NCBI RefSeq assembly: GCF_027596085.1
Contig: NC_072451.1
Span: 6,066,013 to 6,130,012, forward strand
DNA length: 64,000 nt
DNA from: Anoplopoma fimbria
Lineage: Eukaryota; Chordata; Actinopteri; Perciformes; Anoplopomatidae
Direction of reading: 5' to 3'
Of the stretch, positions 12,201 through 24,942 are shown piece after piece; within the stretch, counting starts at the first letter, position 1; every line of letters starts with the position of its first letter. Below the pieces are notes generated by a model. The model saw only the letters and a program-made list of their open reading frames with translations, had not been told where the DNA came from and ran no database searches. A program made the position numbers and the translations under genes.

Positions 12201-15200
12201 CTGCGGTGAGCAGAGGCGAATTTGTAACAGCCCGATAATAAAACGTTCCACCTCTGGCCGCCTTAGAAAAACTATAATCAAGAAAATGTGGAAGGTATAA
12301 TATTTACATGTACCATCAACCTCTCTCTTTACTCCCCTTGGTGGCAAAACTACATAGCTATCATTACATTATGTCACATCCATCATCCTCCTCCACTCAA
12401 GTTATCTCATCATTATTAGATTGCTGCAGACACCTCCTCACCGGGTGCCAAACTAAAGCCCTCCAAGATATACTGCCCATGCAAAGAAGAGCTGTCTGGT
12501 GCAAAAGGGAGAACAGCATGGGATAGAGCACAAGATAGCAGGGACAAAGAGAGGGGGGATAGTAAACAGAACAAAAAGATAGATAAACCTCACCTGTGTG
12601 TAAAAGTGAGAAGATCTGTGTGCATGGTTTTTCTCGCTCAGTGCAGACACTGCTTCCTGTTTGGCCTCCATGAGGATCATCTTCAGACCTTCGTACTCGC
12701 ATGCCAGACGTTTGTTCTCACTCAGTGCAATTTTTAGTGCTACCTACACAAACGCATGAAAAGGAAATGTTCAGGTAAGATGGTGAAGGTTAATTATATG
12801 TTTACATTTGTAGTTTAGTTTATTAGCACAAAGGGAAGTTATAAGAAAAAAACAACAACAAACTGCATAGGAGAGAATCTTAGGGCTTATAGTAAAACCT
12901 TCCCACTAGGTTTTTCATTGTGTTTTAATACTGTGCATGTTTGTTACCTTAATGTAAGGATTCAAAAGGAAGACAAAAGAAAAATACATTCAAAAACATG
13001 TTAGGAGTAGTAGTAAGAATGATAATAACAAATAAATCAATCATACCAACATTAACACATGGCACACATTCTGAGAACAATATATATGGCACAGGTGTTT
13101 TTTTCAAACTTAGCTACGTAGCTATTGAATAACCACCATGACACAATCAGGCACAGAGTAGGCTGCAGACCAATACTGTAACTATTGTAATTGTGACATC
13201 ACACAACACCATCACTGGTGATGCACTGATACAACGTTTTGTCTCACAATCCTGCTTCTGATCAATTCAAAGCATCTTTCAATTGCTGCTACTAATCCAA
13301 TGCCACTTTTCTCTTTACCCCAAATTTAAACTTTGATATCTTAATGTGCAAAATTCACTGATGTATTTTTTTTATGTAGGGTAACATGAGACATGAGGGA
13401 TTTGGTGTCAGTCTGAGACTCAATTTATGAAATAACTGATATCAGAAACTCTGGATTTTATAATGACAATACAAAAGAAACCATATTTAATAACGATACC
13501 GATCTGATGTGTCTGATTGGTGTATCTTGAACTGTCGCCAATATACTCAAAAAGTAACAAGGATTGAATACAGGAACCTCTCACACTTAAATATGAATTT
13601 GGCAATGAGGGCAACCAGCATTCACAAATAGACTTTTGTTAGTATGTTGATCATTTTTACCAATATTTTTTGTAGTAGACCACAGCTACACTGGCAGAAG
13701 AACAACTGCTGAGGCAACATTGTGTTCAGTAGAGATGTAAAATACATAATGAATGATGTTTTCATGACATGTAGAGATACCAAAGAAACAAGAGAGTGAA
13801 CATACAGTATTGTGCATACTGTAATAGTCACACACCGACCATTAAGAAGATACTTTAGTTGTAAGATGTGTGCGTACTTTATTTATGTGCTGTTAATTAA
13901 GGCAATATAAATAGCAAGGATACAATAATGGACACTTTTCTTGGGAAATCAAGCAAATAAATCACAGTGATTTTGTGTCTCTCTACACATCCTCTTTCCG
14001 TTTGAACAATGTTCCTCAACGTATGTGGCTGGTGAAAACCTCAAGTCTACCTGCAGACATAATGAAGTGTGTCTCTGCAGTAAAAACAGAACAGCACTAA
14101 AGTGATGAGTTTAACCCAGCAGAAAGAGGGGCTGTAAACATGACAAATGCCTGCTATTGATTTCAGGTTTAATTACTCCATGCAGCACTGACAAAGCCCA
14201 TCTGATGCTGTTGTGAAGTGTAAATGGAACAAATTACACTTCATTGCCCATAAGAAACTGATAGCGTAGGCAGTTTGCGTTGTTTACTTTGTGCTCGCCA
14301 AACGACAAGCCCTGATCAAATCAAAACACAGGTGCATGTATGAAAGAGGGAACACTTTCAGATATGTACGGAGTGCATAGAGATGACCACAGATTCCAAC
14401 ATGTCAAGCTATTTCACCTTGATATACCCTGTATGTACATGTTTAAAATAATAAGCTAGTATTTAATACATTCACATACTAACTCCCATCAGGCTCTGAC
14501 CTGTAATAGTTTCTATAGCAAAGAGGAGCTGTGACCTACAGCAGCTTATGAGAGTATAGTATGGGGTCAGCAGTTTTCAGAAGAAATATCCTCTATAAGA
14601 AATATCTAAAAGAGTCTAACCATTCTGCTTCATGCACTGTGGTTTCTGAAAGCACACTCTGCTTATTATGTTATGCTAATGCAGACATTATGTGTGCTTT
14701 ATATTGGTCTCAATGATTAAAGTGACCAATTTCCTTCGCACTTCGGGCTCTGATCTTTTTATTTGGTGAGGAGTATTGTTGTTCATCTTATTTCGTCAAG
14801 TGAAAAGACTAAACCCCCTTTTTTTTTTTGCATGGCTAACTTTTATCTGGCTAATGGGAGTTGTGTCTATGAGGAAGACTTCTAATTCTTAAATTGTCTC
14901 ACGCCAACAACTTCTTTAAAGTTGCTGCACTTGGATGCATGGCGGCTTAAGCTCCATTGCCTTTTCTTGTTTTGAACTAATGCATTCTTGATCACCGTTT
15001 AATGAAACTATATACCACATGGCGATTTCACATTAGATAAGCCATGTGAAACCCCCATCAGCGAGGAGGCTCTGGCTGGGGCTGATAATCCTGCAGATGA
15101 AAACCTTACAATAAATAGGGGTTTCTCTTACAAAGGAGTGTTCAAATACAAGCCATTTTGTGCAGAGTGCACCTATGTTGTTACAAGAGCCTATTCCTGG

Positions 15201-18200
15201 CATTTAAAAAAAACAAAAAAAAAAACAGATCATATGCCTATTTGATATCGTGAACAATATGCTTACATTGAAATTGCTATAGAAAATGTTGGCCTTACAG
15301 GTAACAAAATAGGAGCAGCATATCACCACGACACGCATCATCAAATTCGTCCAGACAAAAGACTATAACAACAGTGAGTTGTCATTTGTGGGAAAAGCAC
15401 TTAAACAAGATTGACCATGGCTTGTAATTTTAATTGCACGCAGCTCTTTTTCTCTGCATCTTAAGGGAAGTATTGTGACAAGCAATGTGCTGACACTAAT
15501 CCACAAACAAATAAACAATGAGATGTTTTTTTACAGCGTGTCTCACAGTATTTGACATTAAAAAAAAGTCGTGTATTTACAGAAAAGTAATACCGAACGA
15601 CAATTTGTTACCTTGGCGTCTTCCATTTCCTTCTTTCTCGCTGTAACATGAGCAGTGTGTGTCTGCATGGATCGCTGTGTTCGTTGTTGGCAGTTATTAA
15701 TATCAGACTGCAAGGTGCTCATTACGAGAGCAGCTGACTTGTTTTTGAATTCCACCACATCAAAAACACTCCTGGAAGGGGAAATCAAACAGATAAAAAG
15801 ACTATTAGTTTTGAATATCATGCATATATGATCACTGTATCAGTGGGGGAGCCTGTGGATGTATACTCAAAAGCAAGGCATTTATTTAAGAAGTATTAAA
15901 AACATATAGTTATAAAATATTACCAATAAAAAAAAAAGGAACAGACAAGATAAACAATAGATAAGGACAAAACCTCACCACCCAGTTTAAATGAAGGCTA
16001 TTTAAAGGCTAAGTTCTAAGCTATTTGAGTAGGAAGTGTTAATTAGAAAAGTTTAAAACCAGTTGGCCAGGCCCAGATATCCCAAATATAAACTAGTATA
16101 TTATGTTATAGTGTTTCCTGTGTGTTACTAGCTTACTGAAGTTCTGCTATGGCTTCTGGCATGCTTTCGACTATTTTTTCCATTTTTTCTGAAGCGTCCC
16201 GGTATTCTTCGCTCTCCTTCGTAAGGTCACTGATCCTGCCCAGAGTGTTGTCATATCTCTTCACCGTGGCAGCTTGTAAATCCTGTAAAACAAAATAGTT
16301 GCATTAATGCTGAAACCGTATTTTCTTCAAAGTGTTAATAGAGAGAGAGAGATTATTTTGATCAACAAAAGAATGACATGATACATCCCTGGAACTAGCT
16401 TTGTGCTGAATTGTTTATGCAACTATTTACTATCTTTTCTTACCTGAGCAGCTTTCAGGTGTTCACATTTGAGTTTTTTCTCCTTCTCAAGGTTGACTAA
16501 TGTGTTCCCGTGTTCACACTGAATCTTGTCAAAATTGTCTGTCAACTTCTTGATTTTCTATACAAACAAAAGATAAGAGACAAATGCAGTTGATTTATAC
16601 TTTTTTTATGTACAATTATCCTCAGACGGAGAATATAATTATTAAGATGTATCATTACCATCATCTTTGTCTCCATTTCTTTTGTTACTGCGGATGCATC
16701 TTCAAATTCTTTCTGAAGTTTTTGGTTGATCAGCTCTGAGCTCCTTTGCTGTCGATACAGTTCTTCACTTTTATTTGCACACTGACCCTGATGGAATAGA
16801 AAACACAAAGCAGAGCGTCATTATCTGAACATTAGCTTCGAACATTTACAGGGGGTTAAAGCAGTAAGAGGAAATGTAAAGGGTGTTGGAAAGTATAAAA
16901 TTATGCAATTGAATACAGCCGGGCATTTAAAACCATCTTTACGGAACATATAATGTTCAGTTTTTTATTGAGACTGTGCTTTGTGAAGCTTCACCTCTCC
17001 ATATCTTCCATCATATATAACCAAAGTGTTCCACAGAAACTGAAAAAGTTTGCAAAAATACAGTGATATATTTTGAAGATTACAATTTACATCTTTGTTT
17101 GCGTCACAATTTTGCGATTGCATTTCTCTTCTCTGAAGCGCTTCATGAATTTACCTTCAGCAGTTCCAGGGAGGTCATCTGACCTGTCAGGTTTTTCCTC
17201 AGGTGTTCAATCTCTTTCTGTAGAGCAAAGAGAGAGCCCCGAATAACACCGAAGGAAACGTTTGGTACCTCACGTTTCCCTACAAACAGTGACCCATGCA
17301 GTATACATAGAACATGTACATATGTTGCCACTGACCCTGGCCCTCTGTTCTTCCATGAAGGTGAGCTGCTCCTGCTCTTCCAGTTTAGTCTGGGTGACAC
17401 TGTGCTGGGTGACAACCTGGGTCACTTCCTCCTTGGCCTTTTCCCACTGCTCGTCATTGTCAATGATTTTCTGGAGCATCTGCTTCTTCTCCTCATGCAT
17501 CTGCTTCACTGCCTTCTCGCTAACAAAAAAAAAAAAAGAAAAGTAATGGTAAGCGCACATTAAATTGCTTATCACTGTATATAGTAATACCAAATAGGTA
17601 ATGGTAAATGTTCATGCATGGTTTTTGGCTTTGATATTGTACCTCTTAGCAATTTTCATCTTGTAGTCATCCACATTCTGTTCATACTCCATGTTTTCTT
17701 GACGAATAGCTGCAAAAGCGTTACGTTTTGAAAGGAGCTGCTCTTCTATGCAGGAAACCTTCGCTTCCCCATGAAGTGTCTGCGGATAACATAACATACA
17801 GTGTGCCGCTGAGTGGATGCACTTATCCAAAACACCTTACAGAGTCATGATTTCAAACATTATTAGCATGCATAGCTCCAGTGAGAGTCCGGCCGTAGTC
17901 TGGCAATTATGTGCCGCGCTCTACCCAATGAACTATCAACACACACATAAGTAGACAAAGTAGCACCTATGTTATGAATACATGTCCACATGATTTAAAT
18001 GTGTTTGTGACAATACTTACAGTTTTCTCAATGTCTTCTTGCAGTGCAATTAGTTTCTCTTTTAATTTCTTATTCTTTTGCATTTGATCCTCAATTTGAA
18101 GTTTCAGTTGCAGAATCTGTAATAAAAACGAGAAAAACATGAACTGGACTACTTTTGTAAACTGTTGAAAGCTACCTATTTGAGAAACTTTGAACATTTA

Positions 18201-21200
18201 AATCTAGACAATATCCTTTACCCGGTCTTTTTCATTTTCCTCGAGCTCCATTATTTCGGGGATACGTTGTGTTGTGGCTGCACATTCTTCTTCTGTAAGT
18301 GCAACCTTCTTCTCAGCATCCTTTATTTCTGCCCACAGACCTTCCTCAATCATCTTCAACTGGTTTAAATCTTCCCTGTGGAGAAAAACAGTTTTGTCTT
18401 GTGTTTTAAAGTCGGTGAATTAAAGGCAGTTTTTGAAATCCATTGTTCACTTAGGGTTGAGAATCACACAATCATTTATAATATAAATTAAGCGATGGTA
18501 TCACAACACAAACGACTCATGATACTCGCGATATTGCACAGCATGATAGCTGTGTGATTACCTGGGGTTTTACCTGAACAATAAACTGAACAGGACAGAC
18601 AAAACAAATGCCCTTTACAAAAAGGGACAGAGCAGACTATCTGCTGAGGAGATTCGGGTCATTTTGGAGTGCAGGGAGCACTCCTGAAACCCTTTTCTTT
18701 TCTCGACTCTATGGCGGCATCAGCGATCTTCTATGGAGTGGTCTGCTGGGGAAGCAACATCTCGACTGCGGACAGGAAGAGACTTAACAAACTGGTTAAG
18801 TCTCTGAGAGAAGACATGTCCCACCCCATGCAGGACACTCTTACAGCACTGGACAAAAATGCTTGAAATAGGAATTAAATATGAAATCTTTAACGATGCA
18901 TACAAAAGGGATAACTCCTTTTGACTTCAGTTGTTTTCTGTAAATTCCTTTGTACTTAGATTTTTTTATTGCGCATAAAACGTACAAGAAATCATAAAAA
19001 AAGATTAAAAAAAGAAGCCACATAACAGATGGATGGAGGGCACCTACTTGAAATAAAAGTCAGCAATGACACTGAGTGTATAAACTTTGTATTCTCTCAT
19101 TATGCACATGCTGACATCAACAATTCAAACTTTCTTTAAGACAGATGTCTCCTGTCTCAGCTGTACTGCTTTGATGGTGAACCTGTCTGTTTTCACTGCA
19201 GTGAGATACTCACAATTTGTTAGCCAGCTGATTCTTCGTCACCAACAGTACGTCATCCAGTGACTTCTTTTCTTTCTTGGTGTCCAGCTCCATCTTTTTT
19301 ATCTCCTTCTCAACCAGATTAAGACGGCTTTGTGTTTTTGAGTATACTTCATCAGCCTGAAAAAAAGAAGATGCCAAATCATGGTACTTATTTTCCTTAG
19401 CTATTTTAATTGATAATTAACAATTTCATAAAAGGTAATGTGAAGACAATGTATCCATATATATGAATCCTACACTGCACTTAAAAGCCACTGCCACAAG
19501 CCAACTGTGAGGCTATGAACAGTTTAGTTTGTTAACTTACTTTACTTAGCTTTGGCAAATATTTGAAAATCCAGAAGCCTAACTATTAACCCTATGGAAT
19601 TAATGATTAACACTTGAATATCAAAGCCCTGGGCTGCTATCTTCAGAACACACACAGCCAATGACTTGATAAAAAACAAACATGTCATTTGTGCTAATTG
19701 AGTCATTCTGGTGTTTCATTGAATAACCACAAAGATGCAGAGGTTTCCTGTCAAAGTTGACTTCTCTGTATCCTCCTCTCTATTGACACTCTTTTCTGGC
19801 ATATTTGAATGAATTAAACTCAAAGTACAGTTGTGGCTGAATTAGGTCATTAGATTTTGAAGCATTCTGACTTAAAAGAAATGACAAAAGCTAAATGAAA
19901 AGTCAGGGAATTATTTAAGTTATTAGGATTCATCCTCTGGGGACCGCAAAAGTCTTTACCAAATTTCATGGCAATCCAGTCATTTGTTACAATGGAATGT
20001 TTTTACTCGGCCAGTGTTTTGGATAAAAACTGGACCAACAGACCAACAAACATTGCAATCCCTAGTGCCATGCAACGTGGGAATTTAAAATAGATTTAAA
20101 AAGAGCGAGTGGGTGAGTGAGTGAGTGAGAAAGAGCTATTGTGCGAGTCAGAAACAATTCTGAAAATGTACCTTATTTGGTGCTTATTTCACTGTGGTTA
20201 CAAACAGTAAAATAAGAATCACACAAGAATGAAATAAATTAGAGGTTACCTCAGCTTGTGCATTGTTGATTTGATTTATGAGTCCTCTCTGGAAGTCCAG
20301 GTTTTCTTTCACAATGGGAATTTGTTTTTTGGCAAAGTTGATGTCTTCCTGTAAGCTTTGGTTCAACACCTCAGTGTGTGAAAGGTTCTCCTGAGCCTGG
20401 TCAAGTTTCTCTCCTTCCAGTTGTACATGCCACTTCAGTTCTGTGATGTCTCTGATGCAAGCCTCGTGCTCTGGAAAAAAAAAAGCAAGAGTCAAAAATG
20501 AATTCGAAAATGTATTCATTGTTTTGAAGAAGAACTGCATCAGGCTATTTTCATGAGGAAATGATACCGAACTTCTCAGTCACAGACCTTTTTGGACTAC
20601 AAAAGAGTGCTCTTGTTGCTTCCAGAGTGAAATACTGTCAACTTTGTTCTCCAAAAATATTTTTCTCCTCTTCTCTTTGTGGAGAGCTTCCTCTGCATAC
20701 TGCCGATCAGCCTCCAGCCGCTCAATCAGATACACAACCTCTCCAAGGACATCATTTATTTTCTTCAATAGTGGCGATAAAGGACAGCTTTCTAGAGGAT
20801 TAAAAAAACTTTACAAGATTGGTGCATTGTATTGTACTGTGTGGTCGCTTTCAACTCGACAACAAAAGCAATAGCAAGTACACTAGTATTTGCAAAGCTC
20901 TGCTATCATAATCTGACCAACTACAAAGTGCACATGAACATAAAACCCTAAAAATCTATGGAATTCTATAAGCAGAAGCTGAAACCGGATGATATCTTAT
21001 TAATTATCATGTAGACAAAGATGTGAACTGGTAACTGGGACTGGTAGGAATTATTGTCACACTAACTAGCCATTTCTGCAAGAAACTAAACCTAGAGCTC
21101 CTCCAAGGAAGTGCACACTACACACTTAAGTGTTGCTCCTTTATCTACATTAGCTTTTGGGATAGCTTTTCTATTGCTTGATGAAAATTAAGAGCAAATA

Positions 21201-24200
21201 TTTTAGAAATAACTTTATGGTATTTAAAAAGAAAAAGGGTTTCACCTCTTGCACTAATTGCGATGCCTTCGACAAACAATTCTGTAGAAGTCACTGATTC
21301 AGTATCTGAATCTCTGGACTGAAATCTGTTAAAAGGGAGTTAAACGTGTGTTATGATTTTTCATCCTACTAAGCATAAGAAAAATAGATAATAACAAATA
21401 AAAACAAAAGAGGACTTCACCTTAAAGTTTTGCTGTATTGGTGCTTGTCGTGGTTGATCTGTGGCTGATATTTTCCAGACTGGTACAAGACAAAAGGAAA
21501 GAAATGCTTTAAAAAATATATTTTACTCCTATCTGATATTTGTTTTACAATCTCTCACGGGTCGGAACACATCTGACATCAGTTTACCTGTTGACACCAA
21601 TTTTCCACTGTCATCTTCAGCTCTTGGATATGGTAAATAACATTGTTGACACATGGAGAGGGACTGTTAAGCAAAGCACATGTGCGACGTCTACCAGAGC
21701 AGACGGCTTGAAGATCTGCTTGATCTTGAGAAACACAAAATATTAAGATCTGTTAATGCAACTTTGGTTTATAACATTCAAACAATTGTTTTCAGAGAAG
21801 CTAATAAAAGCCAACACTACTTACAGATGTCTTTTATATAATTCCACAAAGGCTCTGAAATATTGTATAGATTACATACTGATGAACCATCCCTCAATCA
21901 AAAAAAAATAATCAGAAAACAACAGACTTTTGTTAGAACAAACATTCACCCTACTTCAATAACTCTATTTTGAGAAGTAATTACAAAAATGTATTTGGCT
22001 GTGAAAGACCTTCTTTGTTTTTTTTTTACATTCTATTTAATTCTGGTTGCATAAACTCTGCAATATATTGGAAGCATCATAGACAGAGCAGGGACAACTA
22101 ATTCAAACATCTCAAGACAAACCCAAGGGCATAATTCTTGGTGGTGAAAGGACGCCATCTGGCTGACATAATGGGCAAAAAAACTGTGTCGATGGCAATA
22201 ATTCACATCAACATCTGAGATGTACTGACTTAGTCTTTTGTCTATATTATCGTGCAAAGACATGTCATGCTCATTCACAACTAACTAATAAGTAATTGCT
22301 TGGCAAAGTCAATATGGTGAAGATTATTTAAGACGAAGGTAATGTCGCTGGCAAAAAGTTATCTGCACTGTATATTATTTCAATATATACATATATTTAC
22401 TTCGGTAGTAAGAAGATAAAAAGAAAGGAAACAACCAGACATTTATAGACTAATAAGAAAAGCATGTTTTAACAATAAGAGTGGAAATAAACAATATAAC
22501 TCAAATTTTAGTTTTGTACAGTTGACAAAACTAATCATAGATGTATATTATATATCATGAATTCTCAATTCTTATCAACAATGGTGTCAGTCTTATACTG
22601 TAAATTGCAGTTTAAGATAGCAGGGAAAATGGAGGTAATGTCGTTTTTTACTGCAAGGCCCACCAGATAAAGGGGGAAGAGCGATGTATATAATAAGCAA
22701 TACATTTTAAATTGAATTCATTTAGCCAATTTTCCAGTTATTTGTTGGAAGGGCCAACTTTTGTGAGTGTGTGCTTATCGTAACAGGGTGTATGGGAGTA
22801 CCAGCCTTGGAAAAAAGGGTCCTCCCATAGATTCAGCTGAACGTGAATGTACGCCACCCAAAGGAGGGTTAAACTAATGCACACACCCACAAGGGTATCA
22901 TTGATTGTATCCCAAGGGGGGATGAAACATGCACCACCAGGGGATCATACACCTGCTGGCCAAATGTGACGTCTTGTGTTGCCTGGCACTTTTCAAAGGA
23001 CAGCGTCACATGTTTGCGGTAGCTGATAGGCCCCTTTATAACAGAGGGATAAATGACCAACCTACCAGATACATCAAAAACTGTCAAGAACCTGTAGACA
23101 AACTACTGGTACTCAAATCAGTACAAAATAGGTCACAAACTGTACGTGAGTCTATTGAACCTTTCCCACTTGAGATAACAGTTATCTTGCAATGATGATC
23201 CAATAATTGAAAAAACGGCTACAAGTGAGCTGACTCAGACCGATAGAAAGAACTGTGGGGAGACCTGAAATGAAGGCCATCTGTTGCTGAGCAGTCTAGA
23301 TGAATAATACACAGTGAAAGAACCAAGTGGGGCAGGAAGGTGGTGAGGCAATATGTCACCAGCGGGGGTGAATAAGCTCTAAATCACACTGGCAGGGAGT
23401 ATTATAGCCACAGAGCAGGCCCAAGTGAGTCTGATGGCCAACAGTTACACCTGTCATTCCACTAATGACATTAGATATTTAAATGCAATTATCATAAAAC
23501 TGCATTCGCCTCCTTGATATCATTTCTGAATTGCGGTCCAGTCAGCACAGTCTACAGGATGGACTTTTTTTTACTGTAATTGGGGACAGGTGTGGTCTCT
23601 AAATGAACTTCATATTCGTGGACAGCTCAATAAATGTTAGGTTGTGTGGATTAACACTTATTGTATTAGTTTGTTGCACTTATTGTATCCGTATTAGTTT
23701 GTTTATTGTATCCGTATTAGTTTGTTGCACTTATTGTATTTATATTAGTTTGATGCACTTATTGTATTCGTATAAGTTTGATGTTTGTTGCACTTATTGT
23801 ATTTATATTAGTTTGATGCACTTATTGTATTTGCATTAGTTTGATGCACTTATTGTATTCATATTAGTTTGATGCACTTATTGTATTCTATATTAGTTTG
23901 TTGCACTTATTGTATTCGTATAAGTTTGTTGCACTTATTGTATTCTTATTAGTTTGATGCACTTATTGTATTCGTATTAGTTTGATGCACTTATTGTATT
24001 CTTATTAGTTTGTTGCACTTATTGTATTCGTGCACTTATTGTATTTGTTTGCATTATTGTATTAGTTTGTTGCACTTATTGTATTCATTTAGTTTGTTTC
24101 TGTACTTTTGCTCTGGTTTATGCTTTTAGATGCTTGTTTAAGAAAGGAGATGCACTTATGACTTCTGGTGACTAGTAGTTCTCTTGAATACCTATGATGA

Positions 24201-24476
24201 ATACACTTATTGTAAGTCGCTTTGGATAAAAGCATCTGCTAAATGACTGTAATGTAAATGTAATGTAATGTAATAGTATAATTGTAACAGAGAATCTTCA
24301 TCAGATTTAATAAGTTTTCTGTTTGGACATACAAAAAAACCAGTGTGTAACATTAAAACAGATGTATTTCATGAATTAAAAACATTAAATTCTATTTGTT
24401 TACCTTCATTGTTCTCACCTTGCTGACTTGGTCGTCCCTCCCTTGATGGGAATCTGAGTGGTTCCACGTCTGGCAT
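6785..24476 (-). CDS. ccdc178: Coiled-coil domain-containing protein 178 (ccdc178)
   Basis: Long coiled-coil protein of 828 codons whose molecular role is poorly known. Coding exons in transcript order: 24476-24419, 21724-21588, 21479-21421, 21325-21246, 20791-20588, 20470-20250, 19356-19214, 18375-18222, 18116-18021, 17779-17643, 17519-17336, 17217-17155, 16787-16659, 16557-16444, 16282-16137, 15771-15612, 12743-12594, 9402-9268, 6901-6785. All have AG/GT boundaries, phases join throughout, and the total is a multiple of three. The start (MPDVEPLRF) has an in-frame TGA five codons upstream. After a short N-terminus with a Cys/Pro-containing segment, nearly everything is heptad-rich Glu/Lys/Gln/Leu helix, with no transmembrane segment or signal peptide. 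The C-terminus reads ISAFLQSLTDDS and then a polar tail. Identification rests on coiled-coil character, similarity to what I recall of vertebrate CCDC178, its minus orientation, and its place beside dtna and mapre2. Human CCDC178 is slightly longer (about 867 residues). The exon structure is firmer than the name. Confidence 0.8.
9206..9245. repeat. Poly-T tract beside a ccdc178 exon
   Basis: About 40 consecutive T on the plus strand (poly-A on the ccdc178 sense strand), starting some 20 bases downstream of the donor of the penultimate coding exon (9268-9402). It may be the poly-A end of a retroposon or a simple homopolymer. Confidence 0.8.
10560..10870. mobile_element. Dispersed teleost repeat fragment (AAAAGTA-rich)
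   Basis: Repeated motifs such as AAGTAAAAGTACTTTATGTA, together with TTACAAGTAAAATTGCTGC and ending TTACATTCAATCCCTAAC, resemble a transposon-derived repeat very common in teleost genomes. It lies in the 3.2-kb ccdc178 intron between exons 17 and 18. Class assignment (hAT-like non-autonomous DNA element) is from memory and uncertain. Confidence 0.45.
17878..17935 (-). repeat. Possible tRNA-derived SINE fragment
   Basis: On the minus strand, TAGTTCATTGGGTAGAGCGC resembles a tRNA D-arm with an A-box-like core, followed by a degenerate region where a B box would lie. It is in a ccdc178 intron between exons 9 and 10. No intact cloverleaf or good B box is visible, so at most this is a decayed SINE head. 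Confidence 0.25.
18571..18866 (+). pseudogene. LINE reverse-transcriptase C-terminal fragment
   Basis: Antisense inside a ccdc178 intron (between exons 7 and 8). The plus strand reads NRTDKTNALYKKGQSRL in one frame. After a frameshift near 18635-18670 it reads SAIFYGVVCWGSNISTADRK and then SHPMQDTLTAL. This is the characteristic end of ORF2 in fish non-LTR retrotransposons (CR1/L2/Rex-like group). A deletion after the LNKLVK motif and the frameshift show that it is dead. Upstream RT catalytic motifs are absent. Confidence 0.7.
19921..20080 (+). mobile_element. Dispersed teleost repeat fragment
   Basis: The segment reading CCAAATTTCATGGCAATCCA, then ACCAACAGACCAACAAACAT and CCCTAGTGCCATGC, matches a repeat frequent in fish genomes, where paired GACCGACC-like runs precede a 'CCATCCCTAGAGCCATGC' segment. 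It lies in a ccdc178 intron. The superfamily is not certain. Confidence 0.5.
23650..24110 (+). repeat. 28-bp minisatellite in ccdc178 intron 1
   Basis: About fifteen imperfect tandem copies of a unit close to TTAGTTTGATGCACTTATTG followed by TATTCGTA. Variants replace GATGCAC by GTTGCAC, and some units are shortened. It sits a few hundred bases inside the first intron and ends next to a transposon-like end at about 24200-24275, which carries the same CACTTATTGTA core. Confidence 0.9.
24190..24276 (+). mobile_element. Teleost repeat end ('CGCTTTGGATAAAAGC' type)
   Basis: Contains GTCGCTTTGGATAAAAGC, then ATCTGCTAAATGACTGTAAT and a short TAATG-repeat tail. This motif is abundant in teleost genomes as the end of an interspersed element. 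The reverse complement of the same motif occurs at 50357-50435 in this window, supporting its repetitive nature. Confidence 0.7.
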
Positions 24477-24620
24477 CGCAGAAAGTCTTCAATTCCCACC
24501 GTCCTGCGGGAAACGTGGAGGCGCTGACGTAAAAACTTGAGTGGGGAAAAAAAGCTGCCGTAAAGTAAGCCGTGTGATACCTTCACTCATCTCGCTCTGT
24601 TAAGTTGACGGTTAATTAAC
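24420..24620 (-). promoter_or_regulatory. ccdc178 5' exon and probable start region
   Basis: The first coding exon (GT donor just below 24419) continues upstream as 5' UTR with an in-frame TGA at 24489-24491. No TATA box is obvious. The transcription start is probably between about 24.5 and 24.65 kb, giving a head-to-head arrangement with dtna about 2.1 kb away. The exact start cannot be read from sequence. Confidence 0.4.
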
Positions 24621-24942
24621 TGAGCTAATTACATATTAATGAGCAGTAGTGGGGGGTTGTTGTCATGGCAGAAAGTGAAAGCGAAAAATACACTTACTTG
24701 TATTAATTCACCTTCAGATATCGTGTTATTCTGCTTTGATGACGCCACAACTGACCCTGTTAAAAAACTTGCCTTTTAATAAAGTTTTCATCCAAACGAA
24801 TCCACTGAAGTTGCTGTCAATCTTCTACTTGGGTTACCTAGCAACAAGGGGCTGCGTTCAAGAGCAGCAACTGAAGGTGTGTACTTTTGAGACACAGTTT
24901 ACTAAGCAACAGAATAGAGTTAGAGAAGAGTTATTCATTCTA

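Noticed and set aside
17878..17935. Functional tRNA gene
   Set aside because: Only an A-box-like stretch is visible. No B box match or cloverleaf could be drawn, so it is kept only as a possible SINE relic.
22750..23200. Open frame and GC-richer island in ccdc178 intron 1, considered as an extra exon
   Set aside because: ccdc178 exon phases already join across this interval (24419 to 21724). No acceptor/donor pair gives a plausible in-frame coiled-coil exon.
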